From NCBI GenBank assembly GCA_963931925.1, contig OZ007569.1, positions 45,111,021 to 45,175,020 on the forward strand: a DNA stretch of 64,000 nucleotides, in the 5' to 3' direction. The translations under genes and the position numbers were made by a program. This DNA comes from Onchidella celtica (Eukaryota > Mollusca > Gastropoda > Systellommatophora > Onchidiidae). Every line of letters starts with the position of its first letter. The stretch's first letter is position 1. The notes under the pieces were generated by a model. The model was given only the letters and a program-made list of their open reading frames with translations. It was not told the origin of the DNA and ran no database searches. This document shows, piece by piece, positions 12,434 through 22,927 of this stretch.

Positions 12434-12510
12434 CTATCTTCCCTACCTATGCAAAGTGCATAGGGAGGGAATATCTCCCCTCCCTATGCACTTCCAAAAT
12501 AATTACTAAG
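12434..12510 (-). repeat. Inverted copy of the hairpin-minisatellite edge
   Basis: Reverse complement of 10825-10905, made of one complete hairpin unit and part of a second. The junction with the LINE that follows at 12517 is abrupt. Confidence 0.7.
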
Positions 12511-12516
12511 AAACGA

Positions 12517-13121
12517 AAATATGATCACGTGACTCCTATTTTGAAGGAACTACATTGGCTCACAGTGAAAGAACGCATCACATAATATAAAATTTGCCTA
12601 ACATGCTATAAGTGCTTAAAAACTTGTCCCCAGATTATCTACACCAGTTTTTAACACCTTATGTACCTTCAAGAGCACTCAGATCACCGAGTGATATAAC
12701 CATCCTTCTTAAACCTAAAGTAAATTAAAAGGCGTCCGGCCAGCCCTCTTTCTCATATTTTGCCCCACTCATGTGGAATAAGCTTCCGAAATCCACTAGA
12801 GAAGCCGACAGTTTGGAAACGTTCAAGAAACAACTCAAAACAATTTTATTTTCATCATACTTTGAGCTTGGCATCTGTGCGTGTGCGCCCGCCCATGTGG
12901 GTGTGTGGGCGTTGTATGTGTGTATTAATTGTGGTTGTGTGTGTGAGTTTTTATAATGGTGTTTCTGTTATGCCCCTTCTATTTTAATTAAAGAGTACCA
13001 TGTTTGATTTTTTGTGAATGTTTTACCCATGTATTTTGAGATGTTGCTTCTGTAAAGCGCATAGAGCATTTTTAATGGATCTGCGCTATATAAATGCCAT
13101 CCATTATTTTATTATTATTAT
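12517..13121 (+). mobile_element. 5'-truncated LINE 3' end (CR1/L2-like)
   Basis: Conceptual translation gives the hallmark end of a non-LTR retrotransposon reverse transcriptase ORF: KYDHVTPILKELHWLTVKER, then YKICLTCYKCLK, then in a shifted frame FSYFAPLMWNKLPKSTREA and LETFKKQLKTILF. In-frame stops and at least one frameshift break it. The 3' UTR ends with the typical GCGCTATATAAATGCC and an ATT-rich tail at about 13104-13121. Only about 600 bp remain, so this is a dead, 5'-truncated copy. The clade call rests on this C-terminal signature and the ATT tail and is not certain. Confidence 0.82.
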
Positions 13122-13288
13122 CTTATCTACACCATCGTCATATTTTCTAATAATCATTATACCACAAAGGAGCTAGAGAGTAAACATGTAAGCATTCAAA
13201 ACCTCGTGACTAGGCGACCAAAAATTTTGAAACTTGGAGAACTGCCTCAATTTTTCATGATAAATTGCGTGGCCATATCCACTTTGGA

Positions 13289-13645
13289 CACGGTGCTCTA
13301 GACGCAAGGTGCTCGCCTCTCATGCCGAAGGCACCCGGTTCAAATCTCGGTCGGTGCAGGCATGTTGGAACATTGGGATTTTTCTCATATTTTCATGTCT
13401 CTCATCCTAAGGTAGGTAGGATCGAGCACCTAGTCTTCTCGAATAAGGACGAAACATTCGGAGGGCCCCTCTGCACGCTAAAGATACCTTGGCACTTGGA
13501 AATGGTGAAGAGCAGGCCGCACAAGGCCGCTGCCCGGGCAAAATTCTAAAAAAAAAAAAAAACGAATCCCGACCACAACAAGAAAAATAAAGCACTAAAA
13601 GTGAGGTGCAAATGCCAAAGGCAGCGAACCTCCTAAAACAAAGAC
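13289..13645 (+). mobile_element. tRNA-derived SINE, copy 1
   Basis: The head is tRNA-like, with a Pol III A-box-like segment at about 13294-13304 and a consensus B box GTTCAAATC at 13338-13346. A body follows that is shared with the copies at 25081-25415 and (minus strand) 53876-54136: TTTTTCTCATATTTTC, GGAGGGCCC, AAAGATACCTTGGCA and GCTGCCCGGGCAAAATT. The 3' tail (AGTGAGGTGCAAATGCC, GCAGCGAACCTCCTAAAA) is shared with the 25-kb copy. This copy keeps an extra internal block (CATCCTAAGGTAGGTAGGAT to GACGAAACATTC) that the 25-kb copy lacks. No clean TSD was found. Confidence 0.85.
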
Positions 13646-14163
13646 ATAAGCACAATTTTTGGGACAAAAATGAGTCTCTAATAATATTTAATTATGAATT
13701 TTTTAACTTTTTTTTTTTGAGCCGCAAACAAAAAGAGACACATTTCAATGGAGTAAAATCGAGGACGGCGCCATGAATGCTGAGCTTTCTGAAATTCCCT
13801 TCTCTACATGAAGACAATTGCAAACAATGAAAGAAAAAGAGAGAGAAAGAGACCGCGTGTGAACTACTTCGATTTTGAAAGAAGCAGATCGATAGATCGA
13901 GGAATGGGTTTAAACGTTTAAGATAAGTGTTCTGTCATTAGGCCTGAACTGTATCGAGCGTGTTAGATAGACAAGCAGATGGTTGGTTCCCACACTACTG
14001 GCTGGTCTGCTGCCTTTACACTGGGTGTTGTATTGGATGCTGACTGTCTGAATGGTCCTCCTTTCTCTCTTCTATCACCTTCTCTCCCTCTAACATCTTC
14101 AGAATATTTCAAAATGGCTTTAAATCTGCTGTTGAAGTTTATCTTATAAGTTATATACTGCAT
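13646..14163. other. No gene seen
   Basis: No gene is supported; there is a short poly-T at 13709-13719. A 66-codon minus frame over 13963-14163 has no recognisable domain. Confidence 0.4.
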
Positions 14164-14226
<63 letters not shown>

Positions 14227-14278
14227 CTTTTTCTCTCTCTCTCTCTCTTTCTCTCAGCTTTCTCTATCTCGCTGTCTT

Positions 14279-14334
<56 letters not shown>

Positions 14335-14370
14335 TCCTTTGCTCCTCTCCCCCCCCCCTCTCTCTCTCTC
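14164..14370 (+). repeat. (CT)n microsatellite block
   Basis: Two long CT runs, about 14164-14223 and 14283-14330, are joined by an interrupted CT/TTTC segment and followed by C-rich and CT sequence. ORFs in this block are dinucleotide artefacts. Confidence 0.95.
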
Positions 14371-15226
14371 ATTCACACAGACACACACATACACCAACCA
14401 GTAAACGCTCCCACCGGGACCCCGCTGACCGACTAATTGCAAATTCCTCCCGCCCTCTTTTCAACCTCATTTGATTCACCCACCCCCACCCCCATACTCC
14501 CGCCCCCCCCCCTTTCCGTGACACAGCAGGCTCTTCTCATATCCTCTCGCCCCTTTAATTCCCTCTTTGAAATCCTCCCCTTCTCTTCATCATCTCTTTT
14601 CTCTTCTATTAATTCAAAAATTAATCCATTTATACCACGGCCTCGCTCACTTTGAAAGGCCCGGCGCTGATTGAAAGACAAAGCAAAAACAGGCGAGATT
14701 TTAATTGGCCCAGGCGATAAAAGAGCGAAATACGGAGGAAGCGAAACAGAGGGAGGTTAAAAACAAGAACTGGAAGTTGAAAAGGTCTAAACGAAAGAAA
14801 ATGAATTAAACATTGCCAGTCCTTACACCAGACACTTCGGCGACCATTCTGAAGCAGATGAAGTTACTGAGAGATGTGTTATGAAAAGTCAGCGCCCGAA
14901 GGCAATAATTACCTCTAGACGAAACTACGTCGGATAGCGAGCAATGTTTCTCGGGTCACAAAAGATTATGAAATTAAATTAACGTTTAATCTCGGCACTC
15001 TGATTTCGTATTAAGAGACCAGATGGTTTTAATTTCTGTTCATATCTGTAAAATTTCAGACCTGAGAGACCTGACTTTATCACTGACAGCATTTTTACTT
15101 TATTACACTGACAATTCCATGGTCAGTTTGCTGCTTCAGAGTATAAACTACTGCATTCTGGAAGCTGGAACTCTATCGTTGTCTTTTTCCAGCACTCATT
15201 TCTGCATCAGTTTTCACCATTACTCT
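14371..15226. other. No gene seen
   Basis: C/T-rich sequence to about 14600, then ordinary sequence with no supported gene, RNA or repeat end. Confidence 0.4.
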
Positions 15227-15433
15227 GCGTTCATACCAGTGGATCCGCTTTCATTAATGTTCGTACTACACGTCACGAACGGACGAGGTTAATCTTCATA
15301 TCTCGCCTATTAGTGTTCCCACTTTAACCCTCGTCAGTTTGTTGAGGACACTTTAAGGCGAGATATAAAGGCTGACATCACCCGTTCGCGAACCGTAGGA
15401 AAGTTAACGAAAGCGGATCTTTGGTGTGAACGC
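15227..15433. mobile_element. Foldback MITE, ~100-bp arms
   Basis: The whole 207-bp unit is an imperfect palindrome. The left end GCGTTCATACCAGTGGATCC matches the minus-strand reading of the right end, GCGTTCACACCAAAGATCC. Inner arms also pair (CGAACGG with CGAACGGG; ATATCTCGCCT with ATATCTCGCCT). No ORF. The superfamily is unknown, with no clear TSD. Confidence 0.7.
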
Positions 15434-15461
15434 GGGTTTAGTCTGCAGATTTTCTGGATCA

Positions 15462-15691
15462 TGAACCCCCCAGGCCCCAAGTATCACCAGTGGTACACGG
15501 GCTTTATCACTCGGCTGGAGTTCCCACAAGAACGCAAGGCGAAAAAAAGTTATTTTATAGTAATGTATATAAAATACACTAAATCAAGTAAATGATCATG
15601 AAAACTCCTTAATTATGTTCTTAAGAACGAATTCTTACAAAATCAGAATTTTCCCTGGAGCACAAATTGGGGTGGGGCACTAGAGGGTTAC
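15462..15691 (+). mobile_element. TTAA-type MITE, copy 1 (230 bp)
   Basis: Coordinates include the flanking tetranucleotides TGAA and TTAC, both one base away from TTAA. Ends are CCCCCCAGGCCCC and, on the minus strand, CCCTCTAGTGCCCC. The interior is homologous to 32952-33181: TATCACCAGTG, GTTCCCACAAGAAC, AACGAATTCTTACAAAATYAG. Both copies are exactly 230 bp. CCC-GGG ends with a TTAA target are the pattern of piggyBac-type elements, so a non-autonomous piggyBac-like family is inferred. Confidence 0.75.
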
Positions 15692-16033
15692 TATACATTT
15701 CCCCCCTACACCTGGCCGAACGTAATCTGTCTAAAAAAAAAAAAAAACTGGTTTGTGGATTGGAGGAGGTATAGCCAAAATTATAATTTGTTATTAAAAT
15801 AATAGGTGTACGGGTAAGGGGGGAAAAAAAGCCCATTCATTTTCAATTTTGCCGTTGAAAACGGTAGCGGCGGCGAAGGTTGATAAAATTTCTTCAGTGT
15901 TAAGTTGCCTCTTCAAATGTGAGCTTATCATTTTAAGTTCACTGTCCACTCCTAGAGCAAGCTATTTAGATACACTGTAAATGCACGCTCGTAGTAAGGC
16001 TGATGATGTACTGACTCAAGTTCTTTCCACCAG
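15692..16033. other. No gene seen
   Basis: Short poly-A (15733-15747) followed by ordinary sequence. No supported feature. Confidence 0.4.
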
Positions 16034-16112
16034 CTGACTCAAGACTGTTCTTGAGTTTTTGACGCGCGAGAACTAGTGAGACGGATTTATTTCAGTGTCG
16101 CCTCGCCAGAGC
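16034..16112 (-). repeat. Dispersed repeat, copy on minus strand
   Basis: Reverse complement of this segment matches 39089-39152: CTGGCGAG, then ACTGAAATAAATCYGTCTCA, then TTGAGTCAG-like ends. The two copies are in opposite orientation. The element borders are not visible. Confidence 0.55.
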
Positions 16113-16156
16113 TCAAGATCCCATGGTCCACATCTCACACGGACACCGAGACCCTG

Positions 16157-16411
16157 GCCGGACAGTTTGCTTATCGGGCATTATCCCTACCGGACATTAT
16201 GCCTATCGGACATTATGCCTACGGACACCATCCCTAACGGGCATTATGCCTCCGGACACCATGTCTACGGACATCGACACTATGCCGTCGGACACCAGGT
16301 CTGCGTGACATTACGCCTACGGACATCATGCCTACCAGACATTATAACGGACATGTTGCCTAACGGACATGCTGCCTAACGAACATTCTGCCTAACGGAC
16401 ATGATGCCTAA
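16157..16411 (+). repeat. ~17-bp minisatellite
   Basis: About 14-15 diverged units of consensus ACGGACATTATGCCTA. Variation is mostly point changes with one- to two-base length shifts, so the array is old. The overlapping open frames (HYPYRTLCLSD-type repeats) are translations of this tandem repeat. Confidence 0.9.
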
Positions 16412-16733
16412 AGAAATGAGTCGAACAATGTTTACTGAAGGCCTCTTGTGGTTCCAAGTATTCCTTGATTCAATGCACAGCCAGCCTTTAGGTCGACATG
16501 AACAAGAAAAAGCAAGAAATTTGAGGGACAAAATGACATGCTTGACTTGTAAATGGATAGCCAGCATGGACAGAAAAGAGAAGGCTAAGGCAAAAGGCGA
16601 ACACATTCAAAATAATGGCCAAACGATATTTAATTAGAGATTAGACGAAAATGCAAATGCAAGTTTAATTAGACGCTGATGAATGAACTCCTACACCTGT
16701 TTCTAATTTAGTGAGGATGGGCACGTAATGGTT
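16412..16733. other. No gene seen
   Basis: Continuation of a 78-codon plus frame that begins in the minisatellite (16401-16637). It has no recognisable domain and is not supported. Confidence 0.35.
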
Positions 16734-16740
16734 CTCTCTG

Positions 16741-16815
<75 letters not shown>

Positions 16816-17380
16816 CTGTGTCCCTCTCTCTTTCTCTCACTCTGTCGCTGTGTTTGTCTCTCTCTGTCTTTCTATCTCTGTCTCTCTCTGTCTCTCAGTA
16901 ACTTTCTTACCCTTTCCCACCGCCGAATTCTCATACTCAGTTCTCCTCTTGTTTTCTCTCTCTCTCTCTCTTTCTCCCAGTCTCTCTGTATCTTTCTTTC
17001 CTTCTCCTTTTCCCACAATTCTCATACTCTCTCTGTGCCTCTTTCTCTCTTTCGCTCTCTTTGTCTCTGCCTCTTTCTCTCTCTCTCTTTGGTTCTCTCT
17101 GTCTCTCTCTCGCTCTCTCTCTCTCCCCTCCTCTCTCTCTATATATATGTCTTTCTTTCCTTCTCCTTTTCGCTCTGTCTAATTCTTATACTCTGTCTTC
17201 CTCTCCTCCCCCCCCTCTCTCTCTCTCCCCTTCTCTCTGTATCTTTCTTTCCTTCTCCTTTTCACACAACTCTCATAATCTCTGTGTCTCTCTCTCTTTC
17301 TCTTTCGCTCTCTCTGTCTCTGTCTCTCTCTTTCTCTCTCTTTTTGACTGTCTGTGTCTCTCTTTCTCTCTCATATCTCC
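16734..17380 (+). repeat. CT-rich block with an ~89-bp internal period
   Basis: CT dinucleotide runs surround a recurring phrase TATCTTTCTTTCCTTCTCC followed by an ATTCTCATACTC-like segment. The phrase starts near 16899, 16988, 17149 and 17238, with spacings of 89, 161 and 89 bp. Long Ser/Leu frames (up to 183 codons) result from this block. Confidence 0.85.
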
Positions 17381-18302
17381 CGACCTATGACAGAGAGGAT
17401 GTTTCTAAGAATCCGCTCTATATAAATCTCGCCTCTAGAAATTTTCTCTCACAGAATACGTTTGATGCCTACAAAATCGGTTCTAGTGTTATTCTAACAT
17501 TGCTGAGGCTAATGTTAAAAAGTAACGTGATGCCAGCTGTAAGCAGTCTTTGTATTTTCTATCCTATTGTCTCAGTAAGTGTGTAAGTTATTCCCTGGGG
17601 CGAGGCGACATTATTGTGACAAGGGAAGTAGAAAATAGAGTATAAAAGATGTACGTGAATAATTGAGAGGTAATTTTGTAAACAGAGAGAGAGAGAGAGA
17701 CAAGGACTTTCTCTCACACACATCTACACGCGCACACACATACACAGTACAAATAGCTTCCTGATTCATAATACATTAACAAACATACGTATTACCCACG
17801 TGCTCTACCAGTAGTTGAAGAGTAAGGCACATACTCTAAAGCAGTCTCATACACCCTCGCTCGCTCACCCACGCAAGCGCGTCCACGCACACACACACAC
17901 ATTCAAATAAACGCATATTATATATACAAACACACAATAAATTTACAACCACGGACGTTGTCATAACCCTGACATACTTTACAAGTTGACGATTATGACA
18001 GATTCACGGAAACACACGCCTATACACACACATACTCAGAAACGTACATACTCCACACTTACACACGCATGAGCATCAAATGTTGAGCGGTAGAAGTGTG
18101 AAAACATTTTGGAGAGAATAGTGGTCGAAAAGCATCAATTTGGCGCCGCCGTGAATAATTGATAAACTGGTAACCAAGGACGCTAGCTATGGGTGGAAGC
18201 CGGAGGAACTGGGGCGAGAAGGAAATATTGTGACTAACAGACAGTAATGGCGAACGTTTTTTTTTTTATTTTAACTGAAAGTTGCCATCTAGTGTTGAGT
18301 TG
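17381..18302. other. No gene seen; CA-rich tract
   Basis: A short GA run at 17685-17701 is followed by CA-rich sequence (about 17710-18065) with scattered CACACA runs. No supported gene. Confidence 0.5.
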
Positions 18303-18305
18303 TAA

Positions 18306-18591
18306 AGGCCAGTTTACACTAATAGGTTTTAGGAATAGAAAAAAGGAATGGGGGACTGTGTGGGAAGAACTCTCTTAGCTTTCCGTCTTTCGTTTTCCGA
18401 TTTCCCACTTCGAAATGTTGTTTGTTTACACTGGTCTGTTTTCTGAACGAGAAACGATGCGCATCGTTTGTTTTGGTCATGTTTTGAAGGGGGAAATCGG
18501 AAAACAAAAGACAGAAAGCCAGGAGAGTTCTTCCCACACAGTCCCCCATTCCTTTTTTCTATTCTTAAAACCTACCAGTGTAAACTGGCCT
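18306..18591. mobile_element. PIF/Harbinger-like foldback MITE
   Basis: A 286-bp element whose two halves are inverted copies. The left end AGGCCAGTTTACACT and the minus-strand right end AGGCCAGTTTACACT are identical, and pairing continues for about 110 bp (AATAGAAAAAAGGAATGGGG and GTGTGGGAAGAACTCTC on both). It is flanked by TAA at 18303-18305 and 18592-18594, the three-base TWA target duplication typical of PIF/Harbinger elements. The loop holds a perfect 18-bp palindrome centred at about 18459. The mirrored ORFs on both strands confirm the inverted structure and are not genes. Confidence 0.88.
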
Positions 18592-18594
18592 TAA

Positions 18595-19142
18595 GGATCA
18601 TAATAATCTCCTTTTGGGGGGGGGGGGGGTCAAAATGCTGTACCTGTACAGATTTAGGTCATTGAAAACTGAATAAATAATGTCTTTCGCTCCGTCATTC
18701 TTCCTATCCCTCTTCGGCACATAGCAATTCCTATTCATGGAAAGACAGAAAGACCTGACGGGAATAGCCTTCCTACCAAACAAACAAAATTAGGAGATCC
18801 CTGGGGAAGAAGAAAACAAAGAGAAAGCTAAAAAAAAAAAAAAAGACAAAAAAAACTGTAGTAAAACAAATCATTGGACATATTACAATAAGCAAATAAC
18901 AAGAAAGACTTTGAATAATAATTTATAATGTTTTAACTCTTTAGAAGAATTTATAAAGCGTGGCCACCTGTTCAGCACGCCAAGGCATCACAGCAAATAA
19001 AAACTGATTTTAAAGAAATCTAAATAAACAACAACAAAAAGAAAAAAATAGCGAACACAAAATAAATAGAATCCAAGAGTTATGTGTAAACAATTCGTTG
19101 TTGATTACGAGTAAATCATTTTTATTTTCACCTTTGAAATTT
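18595..19142. other. No gene seen
   Basis: A 14-base poly(G) lies at about 18616-18629 and A-rich runs at 18829-18855. Nothing else is supported. Confidence 0.4.
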
Positions 19143-19210
19143 CCAAACCCCGGGATTTCCCTGTATAAAAACTGTGCCAAACCCCGGGATTTCCCTGTAT
19201 AAAAACTGTA
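19143..19210 (+). repeat. 34-bp tandem duplication
   Basis: Two adjacent copies of a 34-bp unit beginning CCAAACCCCGGGATTTCCC (19143 and 19177) that differ only at the last base, so the duplication is recent. Confidence 0.95.
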
Positions 19211-19540
19211 GTAAAAATGTGTATCTTTAGAATAAACATGCTGACAGCTCGATAGATAGATGCCACGATTTCTTGTGGGTGTATATATAATATTGCATCA
19301 GTTGGATTTGATTGGACATGATGAAACCTCCAAAGTTATGTCTCGAAACGTCGTGATTTATTTATTTATTTTTTTGAGTAAATTCGATTTCATGTTGAAA
19401 TCGGCACGAAAAAGACACGGGCATGCAAACATTCAAATACACTGAAATATTTTAGTCCCCGGAAATGCGAAAGTGAAAGTATAATAGCATAGAATTTACC
19501 AAGTGGTTATGGTGACCTGCTATGGTTGATATAAGCTTAT

Positions 19541-19776
19541 TGCAATCTTAGTTCATGTTTGTTCTAGCTCCATTTACTGAACAACTGGATATCTTTAAGT
19601 ATGTAGAAGAGGTATACCAAAATAATGCACACTTTGACACTTGATTCAAATGCATTGTTACACTTCCGATTTATTCTAACTCCTTATCATAACGCTAATG
19701 CCGCAAACGTTTACCGTCGAATTCCTCTGTGTGCAATGAGTGGAGATGGAACAAACATGAACTAAGTTCGTGAAAT
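19541..19776 (-). repeat. Repeat family D, copy 1
   Basis: Homologous to 45782-46032 (same orientation) and to 22267-22927 (opposite). Shared blocks are TATGTAGAAGAGGTATACCA and GATTTATTCTAACTCC. On the minus strand the second block reads as the end of an open frame (NVCGISVMIRS), a TAG stop and then AATAAA directly (19670-19678), so it may be the 3' end of an old gene or of a transposon ORF. Strand is given for that frame. Confidence 0.6.
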
Positions 19777-20241
19777 GGTGAGTACTATAATCAAAATTGT
19801 TCGCCAAAGGAAAAAGCTCAACTTCTCGTTCGTAAAAGAACGTTATAAGTATCGTCCACAATTTCCGACACCCAACCAGTTTGTTGGCATAGGCTACCTA
19901 AAATATATAACATATTATACAAGTTATCCATGAAGCCTGGTTTCTTGAGTACGGAAACGGAAAATGCAACGGGAATATCAAAATTCCCTCAAGTTGTGAA
20001 ATAGAAAACATGTGTATAGAACAAGAAATGCCGTCTCCGTACACATGGAAACAGTCTTTCTTTTTGCTACCTTATGGATTTTTACGTTTCTGTTGTCATT
20101 TCCCTTTTCCTATAGACCCTTTTCACTTCCGCGTTACGGTTGTTTGAGGGGAGCCGCACGGCTTCGAAAAGCACCGTGTAGGGCAAAAACCTCCACTTGC
20201 CTTAGTGATGGCATCTGAATATGTGCGCAGTCTAAGCAAAC
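19777..20241. other. No gene seen
   Basis: Ordinary sequence between repeat D and the THAP-like segment. No supported feature. Confidence 0.35.
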
Positions 20242-20310
20242 ATGCATTTTCATGCCAGAACCAGCATGTAACCTGTTTGTACAGTTGGGTGCCACACAAG
20301 AGGATGGCAT
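20242..20310 (-). pseudogene. THAP zinc-finger N-terminus-like fragment
   Basis: The minus strand reads MPSSCVAPNCTNR then GSGMKMH from an ATG at 20310-20308. This matches the start of a THAP domain (Met-Pro, first two zinc-ligand cysteines spaced C-x4-C, then an NR and a GxxxH segment). The rest of the domain (the FP motif, tryptophan, and the later Cys and His ligands) is not in frame. The frame runs on without homology, so it is either a first exon ending near the GT at 20241-20240 or a decayed fragment. THAP domains occur in host DNA-binding proteins and in P-element-type transposases. The surrounding sequence holds repeat families D and E, which favours a mobile origin. A short sequence of this kind could match by chance, hence moderate confidence. 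Confidence 0.45.
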
Positions 20311-21028
20311 CGTTCGACTGTTGTCCACCGCTTTTGCCCTACAAGTGGGGCATGCCGCCATTTTGTTTGCAAATCACGTGATGTGGAGGACGGTAGATGA
20401 AAAGTGTCTATACACGAAAACACAGCTCAAGTAAGTTTTTTGGACAGTGCCAGCTTCATAAGGTTATGTTTCCTATCGAAATATTTGCCTTTCTCTGTGG
20501 TGAATTGTCTTCCGACCGCCGAGTAAAACCTCCGCTTTACTTTCGCCGTCTGTCAAGACAAGACGCAACTTTTTTGCATGTGTCATTGCGTGCCCGAGAT
20601 TCGGAGCTACAAGGAAACAATCACAAAAAACGCTTGCAGATTTGTTACCATTACAATCGTGTTCCTGGACATTATTTTTTTCTTGTTGCTAACTTGTCAC
20701 AATTCGTTTTTTAGGGGAAACATTATTTTTGGAGGAATCTGAGATTTTTCCATTGCAAGGGAATAGGGGTGTAAATTGAAATTATCAACTTTTAAAGACG
20801 AAAGTTAACGAAAAAAATAAAGTGGGGTCATTCATGTTACGTTCTTATTTAACAAGATCTCGCTTCAATCTTTTGTTCTAGAATTCACGAATCGTTTTTT
20901 CACTTGTTAGAGCTGAGGTCAAGAAACTTTTTCTGTTGTTGTTTAAGAAAACTTTTGTAGGCACAGATCCTTTAGGCCAGGTCTCAGAAAGAACACTTTG
21001 CTGATGCAACAGCCATTAATTGTCACCA
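20311..21028. other. No gene seen
   Basis: A 105-codon plus-strand frame (20397-20714) has ordinary composition but no recognisable domain and no clear splice context. Confidence 0.35.
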
Positions 21029-21252
21029 TTTCCTAAAACTATAGTAATCGGTTTTTGGCTACATTTCATGAGAAGCAAAAAAAAAAAAACTTCTATTTGA
21101 GCACAATTGGTATGGTATCGAGGAATTTTTGCAATGTTTGCTATTCGATTATTTTCCGGCTAAGGGTCTGTAACCGAGATCATTGGATGCGGTGAGAATG
21201 TACATGATGATCGATTTTTCGAATTTTTGAGTTACTGCAGTCTTAGGGAACG
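21029..21252 (+). repeat. Repeat family E, copy 1
   Basis: Homologous, same orientation, to 47553-47782. Landmarks are AATCGGTTTTTGGC, GAGAAGCAAAAAA, TATTCGATTATTTTCCG and CAGTCTTAGGGAACG. In both loci family E lies about 1.5-1.75 kb downstream of family D, so D and E probably belong to one larger element. Confidence 0.65.
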
Positions 21253-22266
21253 CGACGATTTTTCACACAAATTGCAGCCATTATAGAATTCCTCTGTGCT
21301 CCTTGGCTCTCTTCCAGAATGGCCAGTCTTCGCCTGTGCTTTAATCGCATTTATGTGCATAATCTTTTTGTTTTGTTTTGGTTTCCTTTTGGTTTGAAGC
21401 CGCAAATTTGCTCAGCGACGAATAAAAGCGTCTTCGTATTGCAAGCACAAGTGTTTCGGTAGAGCTAAAGTACTCAGGGTATTGCTAATGTGTGTCAAGC
21501 TAATGGATGCATATGCCTTACTTGTGTTTTTCTGACGGATATTTCGTACTGTGAATTATCCCTATAGAACTAGTAGTTGGAGAAAATCAACTTCTTTTCT
21601 CAGTACAATTTCCAGACATAGTTTAAGGAAAAATCCTGCCTCTTCAAAATGCGACTTACGACGTTGTAATTCCGCATCCAAGACCAGACCATCTGTCAAA
21701 ATTCCTCAAAACCTGTTACCTCATTCTCCAGGCTAAAACAAGTAATCCCTGAGTTCAGTGTTTTCAGAAACTGGGGCTGAAATATCTTTCTCTACCTGTT
21801 TTCCTTCTGATCCCTTGTTAAAAGTTTTGCTCAATCTGGTGCGGCCACCCGCCAGGGAAGGGGGTGGGGGGGAGGGGGGGGGGAGAGATAAACAGACAAA
21901 GAATGGCAGATAGACACAGACAGGAGTCAGAAAGAAATACATCGAAATGAACTGGTGAGGGTTAAGGAGCTTGCAGAGGCCCGCCAACAACGGTGACATT
22001 AGTTTCTGTTGTGTCTGTGATTCATAGCCATAAGGTGGAGTTTGGGCGAGATGGCATCAAAAATGATGTATGGCAGGGAGGTCCCCGAGTGTAGCTTGGT
22101 GTGAGCTCCGCAAGTGTAGTTTGGTGTGAGCTCTCCCACCCATTCTATGCACCGACCTCTACCCCACCGTACCTAAGTTTGACAGAAGACCTGGTGAAGA
22201 GACCCTTTGAAATAAAGTTTGAGGTAAGAAAGGTCAAGATCAGATGGAGACATACGGCGACCTTAA
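21253..22266. other. No gene seen
   Basis: A G-rich run lies at about 21861-21884. A 22-bp near-perfect tandem duplication (GTGTAGYTTGGTGTGAGCTC) lies at about 22089-22134. No supported gene. Confidence 0.45.
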
Positions 22267-22927
22267 TTCTTGTTAGTTCCAACTCCACCGTTTTTTTTTC
22301 TGCACAACTGAGAAACTCGACGTCAAATACTTGCGGCTTTAGTATTATGATAAGGAGTTAGAATAAACCGGGACTGTGAAACTATCTATATGTTTTGGTA
22401 ATCGACACTTTGGTCACCTAAGACTCAGGAACCGCATCACACTCAGGCTTCAAACTTTGCACAACAGCATATTATCAGTGCGAAATTAACATGGGCTATA
22501 TTAGAAATTATGAAAATGTTCAGGCTTCTACATTTCATTTTTCATTGTTTCGGCATCATTCAGATCTATTTCGAGTCATCATGGTTCGCCATTTTAAGGT
22601 TTGCATGTGACGCAGTTGCGCTCTATGTCATCATTTACTCATTGCCGGCCGAAAGTCAACTTATCACATCTGTGTATTCTGCAAGAATTGTGGTGCAACA
22701 AAACGATCTGTGAGTCTTTGCATCAAATCTAGGTGCCGTTATGAAAGCGACCTAGATCTAGAAATACAGCTGGATGTGATACAAGGAAATTTTGCAAGAT
22801 TTATCTTGCCGGGGTTGGCTAGTAATTTGATAAATGCTACAATGTTTTTTTAAGAAGTGCCAAAATGTGTATTTGTTATACCTTTTCTACAAACTAAAAG
22901 ATCTGCAATCTCTCAGAAAATGGAGAC
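22267..22927 (+). repeat. Repeat family D, copy 2 (inverted, with insertion)
   Basis: Reverse complement of the family D layout. The frame ends NTCGFSIMIRS followed by TAG and AATAAA (22359-22367), as in copy 1. The TAGAAAAGGTATAACAAA block (minus strand) lies near 22905-22870, so about 450 bp separate the two blocks that are nearly adjacent in copies 1 and 3. Copies 1 and 2 face each other across 19.5-22.9 kb. Confidence 0.55.

Larger units (their letters stand above)
10825..12510. mobile_element. Unit bounded by inverted hairpin-minisatellite ends
   Basis: Sequence at 10825-10905 recurs as its reverse complement at 12434-12510, including the non-repetitive edge AAATAATTGGAAGTGCATAGG (left) and AATAATTTTGGAAGTGCATA (right, minus strand). 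Between these ends lie decayed minisatellite units and a separate small MITE at 11641-11842. The inverted arrangement suggests one element with about 75-bp terminal inverted repeats, but two independently inserted repeats in opposite orientation cannot be excluded. No transposase is visible. Confidence 0.45.
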
